From the NCBI GenBank assembly GCA_015143295.1, contig CM026560.1, positions 5,148,501-5,212,500 on the forward strand: DNA of 64,000 bases. The letters run 5' to 3'. The position numbers and the translations under genes were made by a program. The DNA is from Tetracentron sinense (Eukaryota > Streptophyta > Magnoliopsida > Trochodendrales > Trochodendraceae). Numbering within the stretch: the first letter of the stretch is position 1; the number at the start of each line of letters is the position of its first letter. The notes under the pieces are model-generated. The model had not been told where the DNA came from. It worked only from the letters and a program-made list of their open reading frames with translations, and searched no databases. Positions 13,093 to 26,200 of the stretch are shown here, piece after piece.

Positions 13093-13110
13093 TGAAGAAA
13101 CTCATTTATT
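13093..13110. repeat. Target-site duplication of LINE A, right copy
   Basis: Same 18 bases as 9271-9288. The first residues of the apparent ORF2 start (ATG at 13105) come from this duplicated host DNA, not from the LINE. Confidence 0.93.
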
Positions 13111-14688
13111 GAGTTGGGTACTTACAGTGTCTTCCATCCAATTTGGTCATCATTGGCGACAAATCCTTAAACAAAGAAAGTGCTTCTTAGGTATAGAAAT
13201 GAGGACTCTCAAAACTCTTAAGTGTATTATATTTCAAACAATTGCTTGCAAATGCATAATTTAGTTTTAATTGTTTGGCTACAAAACTATGATAAACACA
13301 AATTCTCAAATGTGAAAACATCTACAGTAGCTAGATGAAGTATCAATCTAATATCGTAATAGTCATAAGGTATAGAAAAAGTCAGCAAACAATTATCTAT
13401 TTCCCCAAAAAAGTAAAATATGCTAATAACATATACTCTATGAAGATGTTCAAGGATGTATTTCCATTCCAACTTGTCTTCGGTTGATTGAAGTATAGCT
13501 CAAAGTGCTCCGTCATGCAATAGGTTTGTCGATAAAAGAAGCTTTAAATAGACCAGAACTTGACGTGTGAATTGAGTAGAACACAAAAGGCTACTGTTCT
13601 TTCTCTTATAACTTAATTTAAAACTTAGTTTCATAAATTTTCTAATTAAGTACCCCATGTTACATAATGTATAGGAATAGGAGAGTAAGTGCAGTCTTTC
13701 CAGATGATGTTTGACCTCAGGAAATCTCGTATGTGTAACTCCATGGACTAATTGCCAACCCTGTTTCGTTTTCTTCCTCTTTTGTGGAATTAACAGTCAT
13801 CACCCTCCATCTAGAAATCATTGATGGGAAAGCAGGGACGCTTGTAATCTGAGTCATTTGTGGTTAACATGCTTGACAGGAACTGATAACTATAGTAGCA
13901 GAGACGCGCTACTTTGTCAAGGAACACCAAGGATGAGACGTGCTACTTCGTCGAGGCTCTCATCAAGTGGACCTCAAATCACTAACTGACATCTTCGAGC
14001 AGTTGGCTGTGTAGGATCTGATTGAACCCATAGAACGAATTTAATTAGATCGGATCGGGACATGACGGCTGAGCCTCCGATCACCATAGATATTTGCATG
14101 CAAGGTGGATAAGCATTAAAACAAACATTGTTCAAGCTTAAAAAAAAAAAGAGGAGTTCTCGCCCCTGCAAAGAAGACCAGATTCAAACAAATAAGCATC
14201 AACAATTTATCACAGCTGCAACACAACAGAAAAATGTGTAGAAAAAAAAACAAAAAATCAGAAACTAAAAGATAAACATTAAGATTAGGAGAGATAAAAA
14301 GAGATAGCATACATTCGATTGAATATCCAAAGAGTGGGTAACTATTCCGGCCGACGCAACCGCTCTCCTGCTTTGTTGTAATAAGAAATAGAGGAGATGA
14401 AAAGTTATAAGGGGAGACGGATCGAGTGAGGAAGAGAGAGTGAAATGTTGTTGATTTCACAAAGATTTTTCAGGCCATTTAAAGGAAACAAGGGGGTTGG
14501 TGGAGAGGCGGATTGGTTGGGGGTGGGGAGGAATATGGGAAGATAGAAATGAATTGATGGAGGAGCTGGGGAGGAAAACACATGGAAGAGGAAGAGATGC
14601 TCGTAAATAATGACAAAGAGGGGAAGAACCTATCTACCATTCTATACAATCATCTCACTTAAATATAATTAATTAATCTATCTATCTA
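13111..14688. other. Non-genic region; possible minus-strand leader-like sequence
   Basis: 13111-14100 shows no gene. Between 14460 and 14150, read on the minus strand, there is a C/T-rich leader-like stretch, a short ATG-started open segment, and two good splice-acceptor-like sites (TGTTGTGTTGCAG near 14215; TTCTTTGCAG near 14170). This could be the 5' end of a gene or gene fragment, but no protein family was recognised and no downstream exon follows. 14500-14640 on plus is G-rich. Confidence 0.25.
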
Positions 14689-15241
14689 TCTATACTATAT
14701 ACTAAAGAAATTAGGGTGCCAACGTGGCACCCTATCTGATCTCCTTTTTTTAAGTTTTTGTTGCCACATCATCAAAACTTTTCTCTCTCATTTATGACAT
14801 TTATTATGCAAGACATGCTAAGAACCCACAGTCAGACTTTATTCAGTTCCCCCAAGCCAACTGAAGAAGGAACCCTTCATCTCCCCAATATTCATGACAG
14901 AATCCAACCCGCACTTTCTCCATAAAACCTTCTCTATCTCGCAGTCCCCTCTTATCTTCTTGGAGGCCAGAGATAAAAGAGGGAAAGCCTAGCAGTTCAG
15001 TTTCTAGGGTTAGGGTTTCCATCTCAATTTTCAGAACTTGAATTCTCTCTGGAAATCTAAAGTATATTCCTTTAGAATTGCTTCCCCTGCATCTGCTTTT
15101 GATTTCTAGGGCTTTGTCTGCAACATTTCACCGTATTCGAATCTCACAAACACTCTCTGAAATCTTCTTTCTCAACTATACACTGATTTCTGATATAAAA
15201 CCCTAAACACCGAGTTGTTTGTTGAAATTCTTGTTGTGAAA

Positions 15242-15552
<311 letters not shown>

Positions 15553-15809
15553 TCAAATTTCAAAGATCTTGATAAAAATCTATGTTACTGATTGTTTAAG
15601 GGTTTGTATAGATTTTCATTGTGCGATATGAATGTAGAATTGTCTCTGTTCATTTTCAAAAATGCAGGTGGTTTTTATTTGGATTTTTGTTTTGCTTATT
15701 TTTTTTTTATCGGTTTTCAAAAATTTTGTTCTGATTTGGATTTTTATTGCTTAAGATCAATCATTTATTGTAAAAGTTTGGTATTTTAATTAATGTTCCC
15801 TTGCAGTAG

Positions 15810-15953
15810 GTTTCCGGTAGTTGAGAAGCAGTGGCAATTAGCTTTCAAGAGAGATAATGAGAGCACTAGCCTGGAGAATCTTGAGTACGCTGTCTTTCCT
15901 GTACTTCCATATGATTTAGAGTTAGCTACTGCATTTGTGGAGAGGAAGAAGAG
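15810..15953 (+). pseudogene. Second captured exon-like fragment, unrecognised gene
   Basis: A 144-base open segment preceded by an acceptor-like CCCTTGCAG and followed by a donor-like GTTAGT. It reads FPVVEKQWQLAFKR, then NLEYAVFPVLPYDLELATAF and ERKKR. Codon use looks protein-like and the flanks look like introns, but I do not recognise the family. It lies inside Helitron 1 about 250 bases after the HSP70 fragment, so it is probably another captured exon. Confidence 0.45.
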
Positions 15954-16665
15954 GTTAGTTCAAGGAGTTTTATTATAATAGTGATTAGTGATTTTTCTGC
16001 TGAGTTTGGTCTGCGTTTTAAGATCTATAAGCTCTTTCTTACCTGTATCGAATCAACATAACTTGGGATCTTGGTCTAAAAGATCTATTGTACTGTTTGC
16101 AATTTGCATTACTAGGTACAACCTGACATTTTAGCAATATGGGTTTCCCCTTATAGTGATTGCATGGTTCCCAGAGCCCCGCCAATTTAGGTGAAATGAA
16201 GTTGGTTCTCAGAGGAATTGAGCTTACTAAGCAACATGAACCGTCTGAACATTTGTATTAGAGTGGAACCAGTAATTTTGGTCACCATCAAGGTTAATAT
16301 TGTTTTGTTAGTGGGAAGAACACATCAAAATCACAGAGGATATGGTTCCATCTATTGCATTGTAAGGATTTAACAGTTGTAATTAGTTAGAACTATAGGA
16401 GATCCTAGCCTTGAACACAGGGAAGGCTACACCAAATAACACAACCGGTTTGCTTCCGTGTGTGACTATGGGAGGTGGATACTTGACCAATCTTAATCGC
16501 TATTACGTAATGTAATATGTTATAAACACAGCTTTATTGAAACTCGCAATCAATTAACACCCAGATATGTTCAAGCAAAAGGATTCTACTGCAATCATGA
16601 GTTGTTAGAATGTCATGCTGATTACTTAGCTTGATTATTTTCTCTTTAATCATGTTGATTACTTA

Positions 16666-16688
16666 GCCAACGTACTACCCCATCTATT
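16666..16688 (+). repeat. 23-bp perfect direct repeat, copy 2
   Basis: Second copy of the HSP70-derived 23-mer, separated by 1119 bases from the first. It could be a long target-site duplication around an inserted segment or the trace of template switching during gene capture. Confidence 0.9.
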
Positions 16689-16736
16689 ATTTTTATTTTA
16701 ATCATACACCCGTGCATCGCTCGGGGTATTCGCTAG

Positions 16737-17133
16737 TACTATATACTAAAGAATTAGGATGCCTATGTGGCATCCCTCTTTGATCTTCATTCTAAGATTT
16801 GTGATGCCACATCATCACTTGATGGGAGCTATAAATATGCTCTCTTAACTCTCCCTGTTTCTCTCTCCATTCTTATCTCTCTACCAAGTCCCAACCGATT
16901 CATAATACCCTTTATTAACTCCCCATTATCTCTCTCAATTCTTATATTCAAGTCCCAACTGATTCATAAACACCCTCTACAAAATGAACCATAAAAAATC
17001 ATAACAGAGTACCAAAACCTATATTAATGGTTTTACTAATAATTTAAAGTTATTTTAATTAGGTTCCTTTTTATTCTTATTTCTTCTCTTAATTTTTTTT
17101 GTGCACCCCGTGCTTCGCACGAGTATCTGCTAG
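16737..17133 (+). mobile_element. Helitron 2, short, head-to-tail with Helitron 1
   Basis: Starts TACTATATACTAAAGAA immediately after Helitron 1's CTAG; this equals the Helitron 1 start minus its first four bases. It ends with stem-loop CCCGTGCTTCGCACGAG (17108-17124), TATCTG and CTAG (17130-17133) followed by T. GGATGCCTATGTGGCATCC near 16757 parallels GGGTGCCAACGTGGCACCC in Helitron 1, showing one family. About 0.4 kb, no coding content. Confidence 0.75.
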
Positions 17134-17330
17134 TTAATTAATTAATAAGATACTTAGTGGGGGGAAGTGGGGTTCATTGCAAATAAGAAGGTGACACATA
17201 GCAATAATTTATAGGTACACATAACACAAATGGAGTAAAGCTTTTGGTTGGAGAATGTACCATGTGGCACCAATTTGAAGAGAATGGAGAGCAATGGAGT
17301 GTGTCATGTGGAAATTAAACTTCTTTATGC

Positions 17331-17474
17331 GGGCACGCCCTTTTAGGCTGCCACATGTCCCATTTAACTCCCTACCTATTAACTGTGGTAAAGATTAATG
17401 AATCTAATCTTAATAAAGCTTAACTATAGTTAATGGGGGAGTAAAGGGAACATGGCGGCAATGAGGGCGTGCAC
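17331..17474. mobile_element. Foldback MITE
   Basis: GGCACGCCC at the left and GGGCGTGC at the right, with AACTGTGGTAAAGATTAATG / CTTAACTATAGTTAATG in the arms, form an imperfect inverted repeat. The same family (words ACATGTCCC, TTAACTCC, GGTTAAGATT) occurs at 63536-63884 and in degenerate form around 33780-34220. Confidence 0.5.
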
Positions 17475-18379
17475 ATTCATTGTAAGCATCATGCCCCTAT
17501 ATAATACATACAAATATTATATAATACTTATAAGTAAGTGCTATATATGACAACATATAATACAGTTATACACAATTATATATTAGTAAAAATGCACGTT
17601 AAAATGTATTATAATAATTATTTTAAAATTATATGTAAGTTCATAAAAGAAAGTATATTTATTAAGAATTTTATAATAAATATTTACTTGATTTCAAAAG
17701 TTTTATGCCTTTTAAGCATTTGGTATTTTAATTTAATTATTTTTTTATTCTCTGTCCAAAATCAATAGTGACTTGCTTATACCTGCCAAAAAAATAGTGA
17801 CTCTCTTATAGAACACATTAATAGTATATTATAAGTCCATAGGACTACCATAACCTTATTTATTTTTTAAAATATAATTTTAAGGCATATTAAAATTTTA
17901 TTTTAATATAGATAAGGATAAAATAATAATATATATTTTAAATAAGTTTTGTATTTTTGTATTTGTCTTTCATTTAATTTTTTTATTAAAGTAATCAAAT
18001 AATTTGGATATTATCCTATATTTAATTAAAGCTAAAGATGAATACTCAACTTTACTATTTGTTGAATATTTAATTAAATTCGAATTGAGAGATACCACTA
18101 CTTGCTTTGAGTTTGCTCTGTTTATCGCTTTAGTTGCAATGTGTTCGGTTTGCTGATTTCATCTTAAGATCAGCAACACAAGCTATGCTCCTCATTCTAA
18201 TCTATAAGACATATTTCAGTTAAAAAAATGATCTCTACAAACAAATCAAGATGATCAACACAAACGAATCAAGGGAGTCACAAATAGTATATCATTCTTA
18301 TTTCAATTAAATGGTGTTATCAAATCTTTTATTGTTTTACCTCGTCCTTTTAAAACGTTCAACTTATCATATCTCATCT
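17475..18379. other. AT-rich DNA, no gene seen
   Basis: Very AT-rich (long runs of TATAAT/TTTTAAT type sequence). Short open frames here have no protein-like composition. Nothing recognised. Confidence 0.6.
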
Positions 18380-18533
18380 TTTTTTTTTGTTTATTTAGTA
18401 AGAGAGGGTGTCCTAAACCTTTCGCATTCAGAATTTTTTCTATGGACGTCAAAGTAAGTTGAGGAGTGGGAGTTGAACACAAAACCAAAGGAGCAAATCT
18501 GGAATGCTAGCCAACTGCACCACCCTTGGTGGG
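18380..18533 (-). mobile_element. tRNA-derived SINE, minus strand
   Basis: Read from 18533 leftwards: GGGTGGTGCAGTTGGCTAGC (A-box region) and TGTGTTCAACTCCCACTCC (B-box-like GTTCAACTCC), ending in an A-rich tail seen as TTTTTTTTTT at 18380-18389. Layout and spacing fit plant tRNA-derived SINEs. Target duplications not clear. Confidence 0.5.
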
Positions 18534-18699
18534 TGCCAACTCTACTTGGAATATTGTCCTTTTTGGCCTCTCCCTTCCTTTAGTCTTTAATTTGCCATCA
18601 CTCTTGCCAATTCTTGGTCTTGAATGCTAAGGCAATCCTGCACAGGTTTACCCGGACTTACTTGGTGTTGCGGGATGAGGGCTCATGTCGCACCCTCTG

Positions 18700-18704
18700 C
18701 ACCC
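18700..18704. repeat. TSD of Gypsy element, left (CACCC)
   Basis: CACCC precedes the 5' LTR and is repeated at 33288-33292 directly after the 3' LTR. Confidence 0.9.
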
Positions 18705-21610
18705 TGTGAACACCCTATTTTTACACCCTTAAAACCCTTTACTTTTTTTTATTTTTTTTATTTTTTATCATTTATTTTATTTAATTTTATTTTTGTCTAT
18801 TTTATTATCATTTTGCTAGCTTGAAAAGTCCCCGAGCTCGAGAGATAGACCCTTCAAGCTGCTGTGCTAAGCCCGCAACTCACCCACCATTCCCCTTTGT
18901 CATAAATCACTAAAGCCTAAAACCACAACCGAAACCCATTTTCCCACAAACCCAAGTCCATGAGAAACCAAGTTCAAGGTCCAAGGCCCATTACTGTGGA
19001 CTATATAGTGGGAGACAGAGGGTTTAAAAAATCCACATCTCATTCGTTTGAAGAGGAGGCAGCATTCTCTCTTATTCATCGCCTTTGTTCATTACCTCCG
19101 GCGGCAACTTCGTCCACACCAGCCAAGGTAGGGCCGGTCATCATCTCCGGCAGCATCTGTTCGACAAGCACCATGCCGGCAGCAACATCTCTCGAGTTCC
19201 ACCATCATCGCGTCCATCACCATCTTCTCTAGCAGCTAAGATCTCCCTATGTTTACGCCATTACAGCAGTTCCAAATCTCTACCATCGTGCCTCCGATCA
19301 AGTTCCAGGATCTTCCATCTCTGATCTAGCTCCGATTGCTTCCTCCATCCCAGATCCTTCCATCTCCGGCGATACTCTCATTCGGGTGAGTTGCAGGTCC
19401 GCATCTCTCTTCCTCTCTCTATCTTGATCTGATTTCCCTCTCTCTAGATCTGGATCTAGGTCTAATTCTGAATTATATTCTCCTTTTTGTTTTATTTTAT
19501 TTTATTTTATTTTATTTTATTTTTTTTTGTTCTCTGTTTTCACTTGTGCAGAACCATGGAGATCTAAATCTCCTGTCATCCTCTCACTTCAACTAGCATC
19601 ATATTCTTCGGTTAGTTGTTCAGACCACCTCCGACCAGCAGCTACTTCTGGTGAACTATATTAGCATCAAATCTCCTCCGATCAACTGTTCTCAGTAGCA
19701 GTATTCCGGCCACTGATGAATTCTGGTCAGACCATCGCCCAAGTTCACTTCCCTGATCTCTAATCTAGATCTTGCTCCGATCCTTTTTGTTTGGTATATT
19801 TTGTGTGCTATAATTTGTAAATCCTTTGTTGGATCTGAGAGATGTGAGAGAGAGTTTCACAATTTCTTCTACATCGGACCGACGGCTTCATCATCCTCGT
19901 TCATCTTCCTTCACAACCAATTGCAGGCAGGTATGCGTTCTCCTTTTCTTCTATTTTTTTTTATTGTAGTTTATTCTATATTTTGCTTGATTAAAACATG
20001 AGAGTGTTTTTGGTTTTTGGCCAAACTGAGACCTATGATGGTCTGATTGCTTCATTTAGTTTAGTGGCCGAGGTCAGTGAAGTTTGGTTAGAAACCAAAT
20101 TTTTAGTTTGTGATCTGTCAATTTTTTTTTTTAAAAAAAAAAAAAACCGGTGATGATGTGGATAGAATTCTTTTTGTATAATCCATAGACCAATAGGTTA
20201 AGGGGTTTTAGATCTATGCCCAAATCAGTCACTAAGCTATAGTGGGCCGGCCAACATGGAAGGCTAGCCTTGGCACTTAACTGACTTTGTTTTAGACCCC
20301 TGGATGATGTTGTATGTTTAATTTGCAACTCTGATTTGCCCCTGTTATAATTAGTATTTGGCCGTAATGGAGTTTTTTAATTAGTTTGCAATCACGGGCC
20401 TTATATTGTGTTTTTGAGCCCAAAGTCTATTGACCATTAGTGGTCAATGGGCCTTGGCCCATTAGCTTTGTTTTGGGCCCTAGGGATTTTTGGCCTCAAA
20501 GAGCTATTGTGCTAAGGTTAATTGACCATTAGTGGTCAAGGGGCTTTAGCCCATTGGATTTATTTTGGTCCATGCTTTGTTGATTTATTTGGGCTCTAAT
20601 TAATTTGTTGTGAGTTATCCATGTGTGTGCAATAGGGTTTAGGCCATAGATTCTTTTTTATATTTTGCCTACATTGGGCAATTAGGTGGATTTTCTACCC
20701 TAAACAATTGGCCTACCCCGTTAGTTAGTCTTACAAAAAAATAAAAAATAAAAAAATATCAAAATAAATTAAAGGTACTGGTCTATCCCCCCTTGGGACC
20801 TAGAGCAGGGTCCATATTTAAACCATAGCCTCTTTTGGTTTAAGGCCGCTCGATCCGCCCTGCTCTTTGCCTTTAAGTTAATTAAGTTAGTTAGGCCTTA
20901 TTTTCCTTTTTGCCTACCTTGGGCACTTAGGTTAGTTTTTGACTAGTTAAACTTGCCAAAATTAAAAAATACAAAAAAAATACAAAACAACAAAAACACT
21001 CAAAATCTAAAATGAAAAAGGACTTACCCTAATAAATGAACGCCCCCTAGAGCTCCCCCACGAGCACCTAGCTACGCAACCCTCTCTCGGAATGAGATTC
21101 ATAAATCTCAATTCCACATTCTCCCAACTCAAACACGAGTTGGAAGTGACCACACTCCGAAACGAGTATAAAAACAGTCACCGTCCCCGAACTACTATTA
21201 GGGTCTGATTCCGACTAACCGGATAAGTAGGCAGCCCAAACCAGGGTTCGACCCCAACCAAAGATAAAATTTTTACACCCCATATTGATTTGTGTTTGAT
21301 TAGCAAAATTAATAATTGTTTAGGAAATTTTTAGGGATTTTAAATGTTTGGCTTAGACCTAATGAGTAGGTTACCATCAGTGGATGGAGGTCCTGGGGTG
21401 CCTAACCCCTTCCCCAGGACCTAAATGGATCTCTTACCTAGACTACTCTGGACCGTAGACCCATTATTTTGGATTTTATCTCGGGATCCTACTTCCCCTA
21501 AGTAGGTGGCGACTCTTAGAATAAATTTAGCGTTATTCCTCTACTCTCGGACCTTTTCTCGACACTTAGAGATGAGAGGGGAGGAAAGGTGGTAAATTTA
21601 TGTGCTTACA
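18705..21610 (+). repeat. 5' LTR of the Gypsy element
   Basis: 2906 bp, starting TGTGAACACCC and ending GTGCTTACA (TG...CA). Aligns along its whole length with 30389-33287. A TATA-like CTATATAG at 19001-19008 is conserved in both copies and probably positions the transcription start. Short open frames within (e.g. 18960-19324) occur in both LTRs and lack known domains. Confidence 0.93.
19001..19008 (+). promoter_or_regulatory. TATA-like box in 5' LTR
   Basis: CTATATAG in GTGGACTATATAGTGGGAGA, followed downstream by a C/T-rich leader. Same site at 30686-30693 in the 3' LTR. Confidence 0.5.
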
Positions 21611-21614
21611 GCTC

Positions 21615-21632
21615 TGGCGACTCTGCTGGGGA
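21615..21632 (+). other. Primer-binding site
   Basis: TGGCGACTCTGCTGGGGA begins four bases after the LTR. The initial TGG pairs with a tRNA 3' CCA end. Tat/Ogre elements are commonly primed by tRNA-Arg (my recollection); not verified by alignment. Confidence 0.7.
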
Positions 21633-22526
21633 AAACCTAAAGAGTTAGATCCAACCTGAAAATTAGGTAAAAGCCAAACATTTTTAAATCCCTAATCATT
21701 TCCTAAAGCAATTATTCATTTGCTAATTCTTTTTATGTTGTGGGATAATCTTATTCTCTTTCCTGTGCATATCATATTCATTGCATTTTAGTGTAATTAC
21801 CTTATAACCCATTAGTTGGATCTATGGGGCCTACGGCTGTTTGATACGTATCTTCAGTGTCAGGGGCTTTCTGATCTGTGGAGTTTAGCTGGATCACACC
21901 TTATGGGTTGTACCCGTAGAAACGGATTCAGTTTCTCCCACTTGCGCCAATCGTCCCATTTTGGGAGTCGCATATACGGCCAAGTGTCCCCCCAACCACC
22001 CTAGGAACACCTTGCATTACCCCGGCATATGCATATAGATTAGGTTGTGATATAGTTTATAAGCAGTAAATTAGGGCGGTTCCTCCCAATCCTACTCTGC
22101 TTATAATCTATACCCGCCCTCTTTTTTGGTTGTATATTAGGGTATCTTTTTTGTACCCATATGTTCATTCAAGAAAGAGGGCATGTGTGAACTATGTTTG
22201 ATGATGGCCCATGTGTGATTGAATAAACCTCTCACCCGCTTCTTTAAATCATTACATATGGGGGTCCTAACCTCAAATAATAAATGGTACTCACTTATCC
22301 ACTTATCCATTTTTGTTTTAAACTTAATGGGCTTTGGTTTCCAATAACCCAAGATAGTAGGTTGGACCTCTACACCACCTACCCCATTGGTTTACATATG
22401 TCTTGACTAAACAAAAATATATATGTAAATAAATAAAAAGAAAAGAAAAAAAAAGAAAACATTCTCAAAAGTTTAGCATCATCATGTAGCACCTGTATAG
22501 AGTCTCACTTGTGCACTATTGTTTAG
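21633..22526 (+). other. Gypsy 5' untranslated leader
   Basis: About 0.9 kb between the PBS and the first gag-like ATG. Contains an A-rich tract near 22424-22460. No coding domain recognised. Confidence 0.6.
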
Positions 22527-23120
22527 ATGGCAGGCCCTTCAGGAATAATTAAGTCGGGAGGCCTAGGTCCTTCACTCAAATTGGAGATGCGTGCTGCTTG
22601 CGATGCCAAACTCAGAGACACAGCTACAATCTTTAATTCAGCTCAAGGCCTTAACTCTGCCCGTCGCCTAGTATGGATACAGCGATACCATGTGTGAAAT
22701 ATTTTAGACCTTGCTTTGATCGATCCTGATTGGCGTTTAGTCAAGGCGGCGATTCTTTGTTGGGATCCTAAAAGTGTAGTTTTCCGTTTTGGAAAAAATG
22801 AAATGTGTCCGACAATCGAAGAAGTTAAACACATCTTAGGGCTTGATATTGATGGTCTTGCTATTCTACCCCATTACAGAACAAATTACTAGTTTGAGCT
22901 CGCACAGTTCTTACACATCAAGCCTAACCGATTACCCAACAACGCCAAAGATACTTACTCAAGGGTTGAAATGAACAAACTGTGGGATATGTATAGACCT
23001 TCATGGGACCCTAGCACACCTAAAGCTGAATCCGAGTCAACACTCAATGAAATTCATTTTCTTTGTCTGAAGACTAGTTTCTTTTTGTATATACATAAAT
23101 CTTGGCTCATGATGGTATGA
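22527..23120 (+). pseudogene. Gag N-terminal remnant
   Basis: From ATG at 22527 one frame reads MAGPSGIIKSGGLGPSLKLE... through LIDPDWRLVKAAILCWDPKS and MCPTIEEVKHILGLDIDGL to a stop at 23118-23120, interrupted by TGA at 22695 and TAG at 22890. This N-terminal region resembles the plant-mobile-domain-like segment (DUF7745 type) at the start of Ogre/Tat gag proteins. The rest of gag (CA, zinc knuckle) and protease are missing, and the following ~90 bases include an A-rich junction (about 23160-23200) where the internal deletion probably occurred. Confidence 0.65.
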
Positions 23121-23223
23121 CCTAGGTCTCCAAAAGAGGCTTAGTGATCTGAAGTCACTACAAAAAAAAAAAAAACAAAAAAAACAAAACAAAACTCAAA
23201 TACTAAGACCGAGCTTACTGGTT

Positions 23224-26200
23224 TGCCAGGGAATTGCCCAGGACAAAGTTAATTCTAAACATGAAATCAATCTTGAACTTTTGGAAGTAGAGTATGACGA
23301 AGAGCAAGAAGAGGAACCTCCACAAGAGATCCTCGACCTCCTTGAACATTACGAAGGGATATGTAAACCTAATGATGAGGACACCGAGACTATAAATCTC
23401 GGATCCGAAGACGATCCTAAGTGTGTAAAGATTGGCACTACAATGAGTCCTGAGCAAAGGAGCGTTATGATTGACTTCCTCAGAAGTTACATTGATGTAT
23501 TTGCTTGGTCATACGCAGACATGCCCGGCCTTGATCCAGAATTAGTAGTCCACAGATTACCTTTAAACCCAGGGATGAAACCAGTTAAGCAGAAGCTCAG
23601 ACGGTTAAGGCCAGAATGGTCTCAGAAAGTTAAAGAGGAGATTGAAAAGCAAATAAGTGCGGGTTTTCTAGCAGTGGCAACTTACCCAGAATGGCTGGCC
23701 AATATCGTACCGGTGCCTAAGAAAGATGGCAAGGTCAGAATGTGCATCGACTATAGAAACTTGAACAAGGCTAGTCCAAAAGATAATTTTCCACTTCCTC
23801 ACATAGATATCCTTGTCGATAACACAGCTGGACATGAAACCCTATCTTTCATGGATGACTTTTCAGGATATAATCAGATCAAAATGGCCGAAGAGGATAT
23901 GGAAAAGACCTCGTTCATTACCCCGTGGGGCACCTTTTGTTACAAGGTCATGCCATTTGGGCTCAAGAATGCGGGGGCAACTTATCAAAGGGCAATGACA
24001 GCATTATTTCATGATATGATACACAAGAGCACATAGGTCTACGTAGACGACATGATTGTCAAATCTCCGTTGGCTAAAGATCACCCTGAAGATTTGAGGA
24101 AATTATGTGACAGGCTCAGAGACTTCGATTTAAGGCTAAATCCGGCAAAATGTATTTTCGGAACAACGTCAGGGAAACTCCTTGGTTTCATTGTTAGCAA
24201 AAGAGGAATCGAAGTTGATCCAGCTAAAGCAAGAGCTATCATCGAGATGCTTGCACCTCAGACAGAAAAGGAAATTCGAGGATATCTGGGCAGAATTCAG
24301 TATATCAGTCGTTTTATTGCACAGCTTACTCCGATTTGTGAGCCGATATTCAAATTGCTTAGAAAGAATGTACCTACAGTCTAGTCAGATGAATGTCAAC
24401 AAGCCTTTGATAAGATCAAGTAGTATCTTCTCAATCCACCCGTACTTGTCCCTCCAACACCCGGACGACCACTTTTAATGTACATCTCCATCCAAAAGAC
24501 TTCAATGGGTTGTGTGCTAGCTCAGCATGATGAATCAGGCAGGAAAGAACAGACCATTTACTACATCAGTAAGCGTTTGCATGAGTACGAAGAGAAGTAC
24601 AATGCGTTAGAGAGGACTTGTCCAGCATTGGTTTGGGCCACCCAGTGCTTACGACATTATTTATTGTCCTACCCTGTGATTTTGATATCAAGAATGGATC
24701 CGCTCAAGTACTTACTAGAGAAACCCGCTACGTCAGGAAGAACAGCTCGGTGGCTCATGATGTTATCAGAATTTGACATCACATACATGACGCAGAAATC
24801 GATCAAGGGGCAAGCAATTGCAGATCATTTGGCATATAACCCATCATCCGATTATGTTTCAGTACATGACCAGTTTCCGGATGAAGCTATTCTAAGTTTA
24901 AAACCAGCAAATCCTGATTATATTGGATGGGAGATGTACTTTGATGGAGCTGCAAACCAACATGGGAATGGGGCAGGAGCAGTCTTAATCTCGCCAAGAG
25001 GAGCTCATCTTCCTATCTCGATAAAGCTAAAATTCAAATGTTCCAATAATGCTGCAGAATACGAGGCATGTATAGCTGGACTCAGAGAAGCACATTGTAT
25101 TGGCATAGAAGAGATTGATGTTTATGGTGATTCATCACTGGTAATCTGTCAAGCTAATGAGTCATGGGCAATCAAGGAAGAAAAGTTGATTCCGTATCTG
25201 GCATGCCTTAATGTTTTGATCACCAAGTTCAGGAGAATCACTTTCAATCACAGGTGCAGGACGCATAACAGATTCGCCGATGCTCTTGCAACCCTAGCTG
25301 CGACGGTGAAATTTCCTAAAGGAAATCTGATTTGGCCTATTGAGATTCAGCAACAAGACCAACCAGCTTATTGTCTAGTTATAGAAGAGCACCCAGATGA
25401 CAAACCATGGTACACAGATATCAAGCAATACTTGGATGACGGCACTTTTCCTTTGGATGCCACCAAAACAGATCGTCGAGCAATCAGAAGACTCTCTATT
25501 CAGTTTGTTCTCTCAGGAGGAGTATTATACAAGAGGTCACCAAACTTGATTTGGTTGAGATGCCTTGATAAAAAGGAAGCAGCACAAGTGGTTGAAGAAG
25601 TTCACGGAGGGGTTTGTGGTCCCCACATGAACGGATTAATGCTGTCGAAGAAGATTCTTAGATTGGGGTACTATTGGACTACTATGGAATCCGATTGCTG
25701 TCGCCATGTTCGGAAATGCCATCAATGCCAGATTTATGCAGATCGAATCAATGCATCGCCTGTTACACTGCACAATCTTACCGCACCTTGGCCTTTCTCA
25801 GCCTGGGGTATAGACGTCATTGGGCCCATCACGCCGAAAGCATCAAACGGTCCTCGATTTATTCTTGTTGCAATTGATTATTTCACAAAATGGGTTGAAG
25901 CAGCTTCTTTTGCTAATGTCACGGCCTCAGTTGTTCAGCGGTTTTTCAAAAAAGATATCATCTGCAGATATGGTGTTCCTTATGAGATTGTCACAGATAA
26001 CGCTCTTAATTTCTGCAACAAAGGTATGACTGAACTCTGCCAAAGATTCAAAATCCAGCATCATAATTCTACACCATACAGACCTCAAGCCAATGGTGCA
26101 GTTGAAGCCGCAAACAAAAATATGAAGCGAATTATCGAGAAGATGGCAATCAGGTATTCTGCCTGGCATGAAATGCTCCCCTATGCACTCATGGCCTACA

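Noticed and set aside
18960-19324. Small protein genes in the LTRs (also 30646-31010 and 31474-31674)
   Set aside because: Identical frames occur in both LTRs, change by indels, overlap each other and show no domain.
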